DNA from: CAMTWZ01 sp964412365
GTDB taxonomy: Bacteria; Bacteroidota; Rhodothermia; Balneolales; HLUCCA01
NCBI GenBank assembly: GCA_964412365.1
Contig: CAYPOI010000007.1
Coordinates: 1 to 56,255, forward strand
Direction: 5' to 3'
DNA length: 56,255 bases
The notes beneath the pieces are model-generated. The model saw only the letters and a program-made list of their open reading frames with translations, had not been told where the DNA came from and made no database searches. The first letter of the stretch is position 1. The number at the start of each line of letters is the position of its first letter. Positions 34,926-42,584 of the stretch are shown in pieces. Made by a program: the position numbers and the translations under genes.

Positions 34926-35074
34926 TGGTGAGTGGTTAGTCGTGAGTGGTGAGTCGGGTTCGAAATTCACTGAATACCCCTTCTTCAACTTCTTTTATTC
35001 TTATTCTTAGTTTCGACATCCTAATTTTGTTCTATCCCACCCGACTCACGACTCACCACTCACGACTTACTATA
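34921..35074. repeat. Imperfect inverted repeat of GTGAGT-type simple sequence
   Basis: The left arm 34921-34959 (TATAGTGGTGAGTGG...) and right arm 35039-35074 (...GACTTACTATA) are inverted and made of GTGAGT/ACTCAC units. They flank about 80 bp of AT-rich sequence. The transcript between pxpC and pxpA could form a long hairpin here. A similar CACTCACGACTCAC string occurs inside tilS near 38036. Confidence 0.6.
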
Positions 35075-35101
35075 CACCATACACGATACACCATACACAT
35101 C

Positions 35102-35815
35102 TTGGACTTAAACGCCGACATCGCTGAATACGACGACATCCATTCCATCCGGGAGCAGGAGCCATTCTATTCCTATATCAGTTCGGCGAATATCGCATGT
35201 GGCGGGCATGCCGGAACCCATGAAACAATGCGCGAAGCCTTGGAACTCTGCGCCCTGCGACGTGTCTCCCCCGGCGCGCACCCATCGTATCCAGACCGCC
35301 TACAGTTCGGTCGCGTCTCCATCGCTGCATCCCCGACACAAATCACCGACTGGATAGCCACCCAAGCACGTGCTCTGATCGCGATCGGAATGGCGTTGGG
35401 AATCCGGGTGCGCCATCTGAAGTTGCATGGCGCTTTGTATCATGATTGCGCGACGTCCCCCATCCTGGCCGAGGCCGCGCTCCGTGCCCTTGGCCAGTTG
35501 CCCCCGGGGCTGCGTTTGGTCGGGCCACCCGATTGCGCGCTATCCGAGCTCGCCACCCAAGCCGGCATCGTGTACACGGCGGAAGGCTTCGCCGACCGCC
35601 GGTACAAGCGGGGCGGCGGCCTCGTCCCTCGGACCTCCAAACAGGCTCTGATTTCCGAGCCGGCCGAAGCCGCCGCGCAAGCATTGAAATTGGCAACGTC
35701 CCCATCCATCCAAACCATCTGTATTCATGCGGATCATGACGGGGCCTTGGAACGCCTTACCCACATCCACAAAACCCTGACCGCGAATGGCATCCCCATT
35801 GAATCCCCCCGATAA
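35102..35815 (+). CDS. pxpA: 5-oxoprolinase subunit A (LamB/YcsF family)
   Basis: LamB/YcsF family: DLNADIAEYDD at the start, then SSANIACGGHAGTHETMREA, VSPGAHPSYPDRLQFGR, RVRHLKLHGALYHDC, EGFADRRYKRGGGLVPRT and CIHADHDGA. Upstream in-frame codons from 34946 come from the repeat region and encode nothing family-like. I chose TTG 35102 (MDLNADIAE), giving 237 residues, close to the usual 245-250. It works with PxpB and PxpC in pyroglutamate cleavage. Confidence 0.85.
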   Translation: MDLNADIAEYDDIHSIREQEPFYSYISSANIACGGHAGTHETMREALELCALRRVSPGAHPSYPDRLQFGRVSIAASPTQITDWIATQARALIAIGMALGIRVRHLKLHGALYHDCATSPILAEAALRALGQLPPGLRLVGPPDCALSELATQAGIVYTAEGFADRRYKRGGGLVPRTSKQALISEPAEAAAQALKLATSPSIQTICIHADHDGALERLTHIHKTLTANGIPIESPR

Positions 35816-36938
35816 GCGCGCATTGACCGGTGCCGTCTTTCTGATGGCCACGTCGGCGATCGGACCCGGATTTCTGACGCAAACCACCGTGTTCACGCAG
35901 CAACTCGGAGCGGCGTTCGGATTCGCGATTCTTGTGAGCATCGCATTGGACATCGGCGCACAGATGAATGTCTGGCACATCTTGGTCGAACGTGGAAAAC
36001 GGGCCCAAGAATTGGCCCAAGAGGTGTTGAAAGGCTCGGGAGTGGCATTAACGGCGATGATCGTGTTCGGAGGATTCGCGTTCAACATCGGAAATTTGTC
36101 GGGCACCGGACTCGGCCTCCAAGCCCTGACCGGCATCCCGGTTCCGGTCGGAGCGGGCATCAGCGCGGTGCTGGCAATGGGATTGTTTGTGAGTCCGAGG
36201 TTCCGTGGCCTTCTCGATCGCGTGATTCCGATATTGGGCGTGGTGATGCTATCCCTCACAGCGTACATCCTCATCACCTCGCCGCCACCGGTCGCCGAGG
36301 TAGCTAAGAACTTGGTGTGGCCCGATCGCATCGACGCGTTCGCCATCCTCACCATCGTCGGCGGAACCGTAGGTGGGTACATCAGTTTCGCGGGAGCGCA
36401 TCGACTATTGGATGCCGGATTCCGTGGCGCCGAGCATCGCGCCGTGGTCGGACGAAGCGCGGTTCAGGCCATCGGAGTGGCGTCGCTGATGCGATTTGTG
36501 CTGTTTTTGGCCGTTTTGGGAGTATTGCAAGACGGCGGCATATTGGATCCGGCGAATCCGCCCGCAAGCGCGTTCAAACTTGGTGCTGGGGCGGTGGGTT
36601 ATGCGCTTTTCGGAATCGTGATGTGGGCCGCGGCGATGACCAGCGTGATGGGATCAGCGTACACCTCCATCACCTTTTTGAAAACCTGGCATCCGTCTAT
36701 CGAGGCACGGGAAGGATGGTGGATCGCGGGGTTCATCGGAATCTCGTTGATCATCTTGCTCACCATCGGTCGACCGGTTTCGCTATTGGTCTGGGCCGGC
36801 ACCATCAACGGGTTCATCTTGCCGTTCGGATTGGGGATTTTGCTATGGGCAGGGAAAGGTCGCGGTTTTATCAACTGGCTCGGCTGGGCAACCGTCGCCG
36901 CGACGGGCTTCTTGAGCGTAATGGCGATTCTGCGCTAA
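35787..36938 (+). CDS. NRAMP-family transporter associated with 5-oxoprolinase genes
   Basis: The 383-residue protein with about 11 membrane segments opens with the NRAMP TM1 motif (ATSAIGPGFLTQTT). The central TM6 region reads IVGGTVGGYISFAGAHRLLD. The usual DPGN of metal-transporting NRAMPs in TM1 is replaced by GPGF, so manganese transport is doubtful. B. subtilis YcsG, encoded beside ycsF-kipI-kipA, is a comparable NRAMP relative. I infer a transport role linked to 5-oxoproline metabolism. The start overlaps pxpA by 29 bp; the exact start is uncertain. Confidence 0.8.
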   Translation: MASPLNPPDKRALTGAVFLMATSAIGPGFLTQTTVFTQQLGAAFGFAILVSIALDIGAQMNVWHILVERGKRAQELAQEVLKGSGVALTAMIVFGGFAFNIGNLSGTGLGLQALTGIPVPVGAGISAVLAMGLFVSPRFRGLLDRVIPILGVVMLSLTAYILITSPPPVAEVAKNLVWPDRIDAFAILTIVGGTVGGYISFAGAHRLLDAGFRGAEHRAVVGRSAVQAIGVASLMRFVLFLAVLGVLQDGGILDPANPPASAFKLGAGAVGYALFGIVMWAAAMTSVMGSAYTSITFLKTWHPSIEAREGWWIAGFIGISLIILLTIGRPVSLLVWAGTINGFILPFGLGILLWAGKGRGFINWLGWATVAATGFLSVMAILR

Positions 36939-36966
36939 ATCATTACGTAATTTCTTTCCGAAATCT

Positions 36967-37040
36967 GTGCAAATTCCGAATATCTTGCACAACAATAACC
37001 TTCACTAATGCATTATATCAACGATATATAAATAGTGAAA
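36967..37040. other. AT-rich intergenic hairpins between the NRAMP and tRNA-Ser genes
   Basis: GTGCAA...TTGCAC (36967-36990) forms a short hairpin. A second lies near 37003-37039, where TTCACTA...TAGTGAA encloses TTATATC...GATATAT. Either could terminate the plus-strand pxp operon or the minus-strand tRNA; neither has a clear T-run. Confidence 0.35.
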
Positions 37041-37043
37041 GGG

Positions 37044-37061
37044 ACTTGCGGACAGTATCAC
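37044..37061. repeat. Solo arm of the MITE-like inverted repeat
   Basis: ACTTGCGGACAGTATCAC differs by one base from 31999-32016 of the 131-bp element. An AT-rich TATATAAA stretch precedes it, as in the full element, but no partner arm was found. It lies just downstream of the tRNA-Ser gene. Confidence 0.6.
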
Positions 37062-37084
37062 TCTATAACTGTCATCCGAGCTTG

Positions 37085-37174
37085 CGGAGAGAGAGGGATT
37101 CGAACCCTCGGTACCAGTTTTGCCAGTACAACATCTTAGCAGGATGCCGCTTTCGACCACTCAGCCATCTCTCC
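37085..37174 (-). tRNA. tRNA-Ser(GCT)
   Basis: On the minus strand the acceptor GGAGAGA (5' end 37174) pairs with TCTCTCC, with discriminator G. The anticodon loop CTGCTAA gives GCT, reading AGC/AGU serine codons. A long variable arm and the GGTTCGAATCC T-arm fit a class II tRNA. CCA is not encoded. Confidence 0.95.
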
Positions 37175-37200
37175 TCGGGGCGTCTAAGATACAGAGGATT

Positions 37201-37758
37201 TCAGGACTCATCCAAGACATAAATCTGAGCCAGGTTACGTCCTTCTTGGGCGTAATCAAGTCCATAACCAAGCACGAACAGAGTCGGGATTTCGAAACCC
37301 ACATAATCCAAGGCCACATCGAATTTCATGGCTCCGGGCTTATGCAGCAATGTGGCGATTTTCACCGATGCCGGATCCTTGTGCTTGATCAGGTTCAGGA
37401 TGTAGCTCATCGACAACCCCGTATCCACGATGTCTTCGACGATGATCACATGCCGTCCCTCGATCTGCGCATCCAGATCCTTCAATTCTTTCACATTTCC
37501 GGACGATACCTTTTCATCACCATAGCTACTCAGCTTATAAAAATCGACTTCACTCGGTATCGACACATGCCGCATAAGATCCGCCAGAAAGATGAATGCA
37601 CCGTTGAGGACGCCGATGAAAATGGGTTTCTTTCCAGCATAATCCTCGTCGATCTGCTTCCCGATCTCAAACACGCGCTGCTGGATCTGATCTTTGGTGA
37701 TGAACAGCTTGAAGCGCTCGTCGTTGATCATCACATGGTCTGGAAGGTATAAGCTCAT
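37201..37758 (-). CDS. hpt: Hypoxanthine phosphoribosyltransferase
   Basis: Salvages hypoxanthine and guanine to IMP and GMP with PRPP. The 185-residue protein has IFIGVLNGAFIFLADLMR, the flexible-loop SSYGD segment, and the PRPP motif VIIVEDIVDTGLS. I chose ATG 37758 (MSLYLPDHVMINDERF); the 38 upstream in-frame codons overlap tilS and are not family-like. It follows tilS on the same strand after 16 bp and ends 26 bp from tRNA-Ser. Confidence 0.92.
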   Translation of the reverse strand: MSLYLPDHVMINDERFKLFITKDQIQQRVFEIGKQIDEDYAGKKPIFIGVLNGAFIFLADLMRHVSIPSEVDFYKLSSYGDEKVSSGNVKELKDLDAQIEGRHVIIVEDIVDTGLSMSYILNLIKHKDPASVKIATLLHKPGAMKFDVALDYVGFEIPTLFVLGYGLDYAQEGRNLAQIYVLDES

Positions 37759-37774
37759 GGCCAAAGATACGGCA

Positions 37775-38944
37775 TCACACGAAACCGAAATAAAGTATAT
37801 CCCCATCATCCGGTTTGACATCGGCGGAAACCAAGCCGTTCGATCCGGAAACCACCGCCGCGATGCGCCCATCCCCCATCACCAACACGTGTGCGACAGC
37901 GCGTTCGGATGCGGGCCATTTCGCATTGGTCATGATGTCGGACAGCTTTTTCCCATCCAAGCGATCACCTGCTTTCCATTGACGAACGTGAAGGTCGTCA
38001 CCAATTTTCGCGCTCAGTTTTAATGCACCATCAAACCACTCACGACTCACAACACCCGACTTTGGTTCCGATACGAGCCTCCATCCATCCCTTTCCCGGA
38101 AAAACGGACCGATTTTTTGTCCGGTTTGGAAAGCGTCATGATTGAATAATGACTCACATTCCGCATCCGACAGGCGGACGTTCCATTTTCGTACAAATCG
38201 GAACACAGCCAATTTCGCCACCTCGCGATCGGGGATCGCAAGTAAGGACAGGTGGATCTGTTTATCGCTCGTGTGTGCGGATAAGATCACATCCAGGTCA
38301 TTGCCTAGGCGTTCCGATTCCCGACCCATGGCCAAAATCTTGCCCCGATCCATATACGGAAGAAGATTGTGGCGAATGTGATTTCGCACGTATCTCGAGT
38401 CTTGATTGGATGAGTCGTCGCGCCAGGTGAGTCCATGACGAGCGGCGTAGGCTTCGAGGGCTGCGCGAGGGACATCCAACCAAGGCCGAACCACATGCCC
38501 ATTCCTTAGCCGCATTCCGTGACATGCGTCGGCACGTGCGCCCCGAAGCACCTTCAGAAGGATGGTCTCCACTTGGTCGTCCTCATGCTGAGCCAGAACG
38601 ATATCGGAGCCATTCACATCCTGACGTACCTGCTCGAAGAACCCATATCGCAGCGTTCTGGCCACATCTTGCCGGTTTCCTGCAGGGATTTCCGGATGCG
38701 CCACTCTCACCGGCCAGCCCAACGTCTCCCCGAGGCGTCTCACAAAGGCCTCATCGCCATCCGATTCCGCACCACGGAATCCATAATTCACATGCGCAAC
38801 GACGCCCATAAACCCGGCAGCATGCAGCACATGAAGCATGACAACCGAATCGAGTCCGCCACTGACGGCCACGACCACGCGATTCCGATCGCGGATCACA
38901 TCCTCACATCGGTTCTGCAAGTCGGTCAATGCGGACATCCTCAT
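37775..38944 (-). CDS. tilS: tRNA(Ile)-lysidine synthase
   Basis: Modifies C34 of tRNA-Ile(CAU) to lysidine so that it reads AUA. The 389-residue protein has the PP-loop ATPase motif VVAVSGGLDSVVMLHVL near residue 25, AHVNYGFRGAESDGDEAFV, LAQHEDDQVETILLKVLRG and LTWRDDSSNQDSRYVRNHIR. The C-terminal domain contains KLSDIMTNAKWP-type sequence. It overlaps the birA end by 41 bp; a second Met two codons in is an equal start candidate. Confidence 0.92.
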   Translation of the reverse strand: MRMSALTDLQNRCEDVIRDRNRVVVAVSGGLDSVVMLHVLHAAGFMGVVAHVNYGFRGAESDGDEAFVRRLGETLGWPVRVAHPEIPAGNRQDVARTLRYGFFEQVRQDVNGSDIVLAQHEDDQVETILLKVLRGARADACHGMRLRNGHVVRPWLDVPRAALEAYAARHGLTWRDDSSNQDSRYVRNHIRHNLLPYMDRGKILAMGRESERLGNDLDVILSAHTSDKQIHLSLLAIPDREVAKLAVFRFVRKWNVRLSDAECESLFNHDAFQTGQKIGPFFRERDGWRLVSEPKSGVVSREWFDGALKLSAKIGDDLHVRQWKAGDRLDGKKLSDIMTNAKWPASERAVAHVLVMGDGRIAAVVSGSNGLVSADVKPDDGDILYFGFV

Positions 38945-39701
38945 GAGTGAATTGGATCGGCCTCAGTTGGTCGTTGATCACGATCAGATGTCCCTCATCA
39001 TCCACGCCGACCGGTTTCACCGGTTCAGGTTGAGGAATATTGTTGATGCGGATATGACACCAGGAACCGATTCCGATGATGTGTTCCTGAATGGCTTCCT
39101 TCAGGGCATGATCGTGTTTTTCCCATTGGGCATACCGATGATGCAGATGCCTCATCAGATTGGCCAATAAGTCTTCACGTGATGGTGGCTTCGAAAGATG
39201 TTGAGCGACCGACGTGGCGATATAACGCACATCCTCCGGAAATTCGGTTTGCATCACATTCAATCCGATGCCGATGATCACGCGATCCAACGTCGAGCCT
39301 TTGAATACGGCTTCGACCAAGATTCCAGCCACTTTCCGCTTCCCGATCAACACATCATTGGGCCATTTGATGGCCACATCCGACAAACCGGCATCATGCA
39401 AGGTATCGGCCACGGCCAATGCGGCGACTTGCTTCATCATGGAAATCCCATTACCTCGCCCCGGTCGCAGCACCACGCTGAACGTCAGATTCTGTGCGGG
39501 CGCACTCGACCATGTTCGCTGATATTGGCCCCGACCAGCGGTTTGATGATCGGCCAACACGATGAATCCATGGACACTTTCATCATCAGGGAGTTGCTTG
39601 GCGACCGTATTGGTCGAATCCATCTCCGGTTCGTAGCGGATCGGTATGCCTAGCGGGCAATCAGTCAATGACGCGATATACTGTTCGACGGAAAAGGACA
39701 T
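38904..39701 (-). CDS. birA: Biotin--[acetyl-CoA carboxylase] ligase
   Basis: Attaches biotin to the biotin carboxyl carrier protein. The 265-residue protein has TNTVAKQLP, the biotinyl-AMP loop AGRGQYQRTWSS, NLTFSVVLRP, KWPNDVLIGKRKVAGILVEA and IIGIGLNVMQ, plus a small C-terminal domain. There is no N-terminal helix-turn-helix, so this is the non-regulatory type. It is co-directional with and overlaps tilS. A terminator lies 11 bp upstream of its start. Confidence 0.93.
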   Translation of the reverse strand: MSFSVEQYIASLTDCPLGIPIRYEPEMDSTNTVAKQLPDDESVHGFIVLADHQTAGRGQYQRTWSSAPAQNLTFSVVLRPGRGNGISMMKQVAALAVADTLHDAGLSDVAIKWPNDVLIGKRKVAGILVEAVFKGSTLDRVIIGIGLNVMQTEFPEDVRYIATSVAQHLSKPPSREDLLANLMRHLHHRYAQWEKHDHALKEAIQEHIIGIGSWCHIRINNIPQPEPVKPVGVDDEGHLIVINDQLRPIQFTHEDVRIDRLAEPM

Positions 39702-39711
39702 GTCGACAGGA

Positions 39712-39747
39712 TAAAAAAAAAGCCGCTCTGTTACACAGAACGGCTTT
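39712..39747 (-). terminator. Rho-independent terminator after the CBM48 gene
   Basis: On the minus strand AAAGCCGTTCTG pairs with CAGAGCGGCTTT (one wobble) across TGTAA and is followed by a run of Ts. It separates the small CBM48 gene from birA. Confidence 0.88.
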
Positions 39748-39772
39748 GCGACTTATTGAAAAAACGCGTCTC

Positions 39773-40072
39773 TCAGGCTTCGATTTTCAATAAAGAATCT
39801 TCAGTGCCGTATTCATTGGCAACGTAGGCATCGGCGGCGTCGTCGTTCGCCCAGGTGCTGTTGTCGATGAAGTAACGGAATTTGGTCTCTGCGCCGGGTT
39901 CCAAACGAATGGTGGTTTCCCAAGCGCCATTTTTTTTCGCCAGCTGGTTTGCAGCCGGGTTCCATGCGTTGAAATCACCAACGAGGGCGACTTCTTTTTG
40001 CGCCCACTCTGCTGGCACCTGGAAGGTGACTTTGCAAACGGTGCGCTTCGGTGTGAATTGTTTTGTAATCAT
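39773..40072 (-). CDS. Stand-alone CBM48 (glycogen-binding/isoamylase N-terminal) protein
   Basis: The 99-residue protein is a single CBM48-like immunoglobulin fold: CKVTFQVPAEWAQKEVALVG, DFNAWNPAANQL, WETTIRLEPGAETKFRYF and a short tail. Such domains bind alpha-glucans in glycogen enzymes and AMP-kinase beta subunits. Here no catalytic domain is attached and no signal peptide is seen, so it is cytoplasmic. The small size and dedicated terminator suggest it is well expressed. Its role is unknown, perhaps tethering to stored glycogen. Confidence 0.85.
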   Translation of the reverse strand: MITKQFTPKRTVCKVTFQVPAEWAQKEVALVGDFNAWNPAANQLAKKNGAWETTIRLEPGAETKFRYFIDNSTWANDDAADAYVANEYGTEDSLLKIEA

Positions 40073-40127
40073 GTCGGTATCGTCTTAATGAATAGAATGT
40101 ACATCATTATAGTACCGGTTTATTTTA

Positions 40128-40147
40128 TTAATCGCAATTAATCGCAA
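40128..40147. repeat. Tandem decamer in the AT-rich gap upstream of the CBM48 gene
   Basis: TTAATCGCAA occurs twice head to tail, within the 246-bp AT-rich gap 40073-40318. The gap otherwise shows no gene. It is the presumed promoter region of the CBM48 gene; the repeat could be a protein-binding site. Confidence 0.4.
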
Positions 40148-40318
40148 TACCTATATCGCCTAAATTATTATGATAATATAGGGTTAATAGTAGATATGTT
40201 TAACTGTTTATGGCGCATAATACCTTAATTGTTTAATCATGTAACCGTTTCCATAATTAAATAATTAGCCTTGCGACACAAGCGACCTAAACAAACGCAG
40301 TATTTTTTGCTTTAATTT

Positions 40319-41995
40319 CTAAAGTAAGCCGATGCGACTGGCAGCCTTATTGGTCATCTCTTCGCACGTGCTTGTGCGGATGCGTTCTTTCACATCATGC
40401 AATGCCGATGGCGACATGCTGAGGTCGCGCACACCCAGACCGATCAGGATTTCGGCCGCATCCGGGTCGGAAGCCAGTTCTCCGCAAACTGCGACAGGTA
40501 TGGAGTGACGTTTGGCGGCTTTCACGGTCATGTCGATGAGCCGATACACCGCCGGATGATGATGCTGATACAAGTCGGATATCTTCGGATTTCCACGATC
40601 CACAGCCAAGGTGTACTGTGTGAGATCATTCGTTCCGATGCTGAAAAAATCCACTTTTTGCGCGAATTCATTGGCTTGAAGCGCTACAGCCGGTACTTCC
40701 ACCATGATACCGAAGGGCACATCCGGATCGATCGGACGCTCATGACCAATCAGCTCATTTTGGATCCGATCCACTTCCATTCGCAATTCATCGACTTCAT
40801 CCAACAGGGTGATCATCGGAGCCATGATGCGGATTTGTCCGGGGTATTTCCCGGCAGCACCCAAGATCGCACGAAGCTGTTCCCGCAACAATTCTCGCCG
40901 ATCCAGAAGTATGCGGATCCCCCTCCATCCCAAAAACGGATTCGCTTCTTTTTCGCGAAGGTCGGTGACTTTATCTCCGCCCACATCAAACAGACGAATG
41001 ACGACCGGATGCGGTGCCGCGGCTTCGGCCGCATGTTCATAGAAATCTTGTTGGGATGCGAGCGTGCCTTGGTCCGATGCCATGAAAAACGATTCCGTTC
41101 GCAGCAATCCGATTCCGCTCGCGCCGGATTCGACCATGTGTGGCAATTCGTCTTCGAATTCGATGTTGGCCCGTAAGGCCACCTCAACCCCGCAGGTGGT
41201 GATGGCGGGTAACGAGGTTAGGGATTGGCGTTTCGATCGCAGCGCATCCATCCCCTTTTGTTTGGTCTTGTAGGCAGACAATGTGGTTGGGAGCGGGTTG
41301 AGGATCAGAATTCCACTGGTCCCATCCACAATGGCATTACATCCTTCATCCGCCAAGCCAGACCATCCTTTGCATGCCACCAGTGTCGGGATGGACATGG
41401 ATCGGGCGATGATGGAGGCGTGCGAGGTGAGCCCGCCGGAATTGAGGGCAATGGCTTTGAGTCCTTGACGTGCCAGTTCGACGACTTCCGTTGGGGTGAG
41501 GTCGTCGGCCAGCAAGATGGAACCGGCCAGTTGGGGCTGACTGGCCGAATCGTGCTGAAGTCGATACACGATGCGGTCGCGCACATCCCGGATATCAGCC
41601 ATCCGTTCTTCGAACAGGCGGCTTCCGGATGCCTTCATGAGCGCAAGAAACGTGTTAAAGGCCTCATATACCGCGAAATCGGCAGGTTTAAGAGAGACTC
41701 TTATGTGCGTTTCCACCATCCGATGCAATTCCGGATCGCGCACCATTTGGATGTGCGTTGCAATGATGGATGAGGCTACGTCGCCCGATTCATTCCTCGC
41801 AAGCACAACAATGCGTTTCAATTCCTCTTCAACTTGGTCGAGGGCATGCAGGAAGCGGAACCAATGGGTGTCGGTCTGCGAGGCCTCGATACGTCGGGCA
41901 TCGGTGTCGAGGTGGATGCGTCGATACACATGCACGGTTCCGATGGCGATCCCGGTCGACGCCGATACGCCGGATAGTCTGTGTTCCTCACTCAT
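40319..41995 (-). CDS. ptsI: Phosphoenolpyruvate-protein phosphotransferase (PTS enzyme I)
   Basis: The 558-residue protein has the N-terminal ASTGIAIGTVHVYR, the phosphorylated-His motif GGLTSHASIIARSM, RTESFFMA, the PEP-binding FDVGGDKVTDL, GWRGIRILLDR and the late FFSIGTNDLTQYTLAVDRGN. It transfers phosphate from PEP to HPr. I chose ATG 41995 (MSEEHRLSG), overlapping ptsH by 8 bp; the frame extends 28 codons upstream into ptsH. No sugar-specific EII gene is visible in the window. Confidence 0.93.
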   Translation of the reverse strand: MSEEHRLSGVSASTGIAIGTVHVYRRIHLDTDARRIEASQTDTHWFRFLHALDQVEEELKRIVVLARNESGDVASSIIATHIQMVRDPELHRMVETHIRVSLKPADFAVYEAFNTFLALMKASGSRLFEERMADIRDVRDRIVYRLQHDSASQPQLAGSILLADDLTPTEVVELARQGLKAIALNSGGLTSHASIIARSMSIPTLVACKGWSGLADEGCNAIVDGTSGILILNPLPTTLSAYKTKQKGMDALRSKRQSLTSLPAITTCGVEVALRANIEFEDELPHMVESGASGIGLLRTESFFMASDQGTLASQQDFYEHAAEAAAPHPVVIRLFDVGGDKVTDLREKEANPFLGWRGIRILLDRRELLREQLRAILGAAGKYPGQIRIMAPMITLLDEVDELRMEVDRIQNELIGHERPIDPDVPFGIMVEVPAVALQANEFAQKVDFFSIGTNDLTQYTLAVDRGNPKISDLYQHHHPAVYRLIDMTVKAAKRHSIPVAVCGELASDPDAAEILIGLGVRDLSMSPSALHDVKERIRTSTCEEMTNKAASRIGLL

Positions 41996-42251
41996 TGAAA
42001 CCCGCCTCAAATAAAGCGACAACCGCTTCGGCCGCTTCGTTTTCATCCACACCGTCAAATTCCAGTTCCATTTCAGCACCTTGTTCGGCGGCCAGCGTCA
42101 TCACTCCCAAAATGCTTTTCCCATTGATCTTGTACCCATACATATTGATGTGGAACTCACTTCGGAATTTGGATGCGGTCTGCACAAGCATGGCGGCCGG
42201 ACGCGTGTGGATGCCGGCTTGGTTCGTAACAGTGATGGTAACGCATTTCAT
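41988..42251 (-). CDS. ptsH: HPr phosphocarrier protein
   Basis: The 87-residue protein has the active-site block NQAGIHTRPAAM, in which His accepts phosphate from enzyme I. The INGKSILGVM segment has the Ser that HPr kinase modifies in many bacteria. It is the first gene of the ptsH-ptsI pair and overlaps ptsI. Its start is 45 bp from the divergent gatC. Confidence 0.93.
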   Translation of the reverse strand: MKCVTITVTNQAGIHTRPAAMLVQTASKFRSEFHINMYGYKINGKSILGVMTLAAEQGAEMELEFDGVDENEAAEAVVALFEAGFNE

Positions 42252-42296
42252 GGCAATGAAAATACACTATAATGCCTGCTTTTTTTATCTTTGGCC

Positions 42297-42584
42297 ATGT
42301 CTGTAAGCAAAGATGATGTGCGCTACATCGCAAATTTGGCGCGGTTAAACCTGAAGGAAGACGAAATCGGCCAGTATCAGCATGATATGAACCGGATTCT
42401 GGCCTACATGGAACAATTGAACCAAGTCGACACCACGAAAGTGGCCCCCTTGGAGCATGTGTATGAACCGACGACGGCCTATCGGCCGGATGTGGCTCAA
42501 CCGCCTCTGTCCCATGATGATGCCTTGAAAAATGCTCCCGATGCGGATAGTGATTATTTCCGAGTACCGCGGGTGATTGAATGA
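42297..42584 (+). CDS. gatC: Asp-tRNA(Asn)/Glu-tRNA(Gln) amidotransferase subunit C
   Basis: The 95-residue protein matches GatC: DVRYIANLARLNLKEDEI, INRILAYMEQLNQVDT-like section (MNRILAYMEQLNQVDT), LEHVYEPTTAYRPD and a C-terminal PDADSDYFRVPRVIE. It stabilises GatA/GatB in converting misacylated Glu-tRNA(Gln) or Asp-tRNA(Asn). gatA and gatB are not in the window. It starts at ATG 42297 and overlaps the YfhO gene by 4 bp. Confidence 0.92.
   Translation: MSVSKDDVRYIANLARLNLKEDEIGQYQHDMNRILAYMEQLNQVDTTKVAPLEHVYEPTTAYRPDVAQPPLSHDDALKNAPDADSDYFRVPRVIE

Noticed and set aside
36317..37222. 301-residue plus-strand frame running through the tRNA-Ser gene
   Set aside because: Frame-shifted shadow of the NRAMP gene that continues across intergenic DNA and a tRNA.
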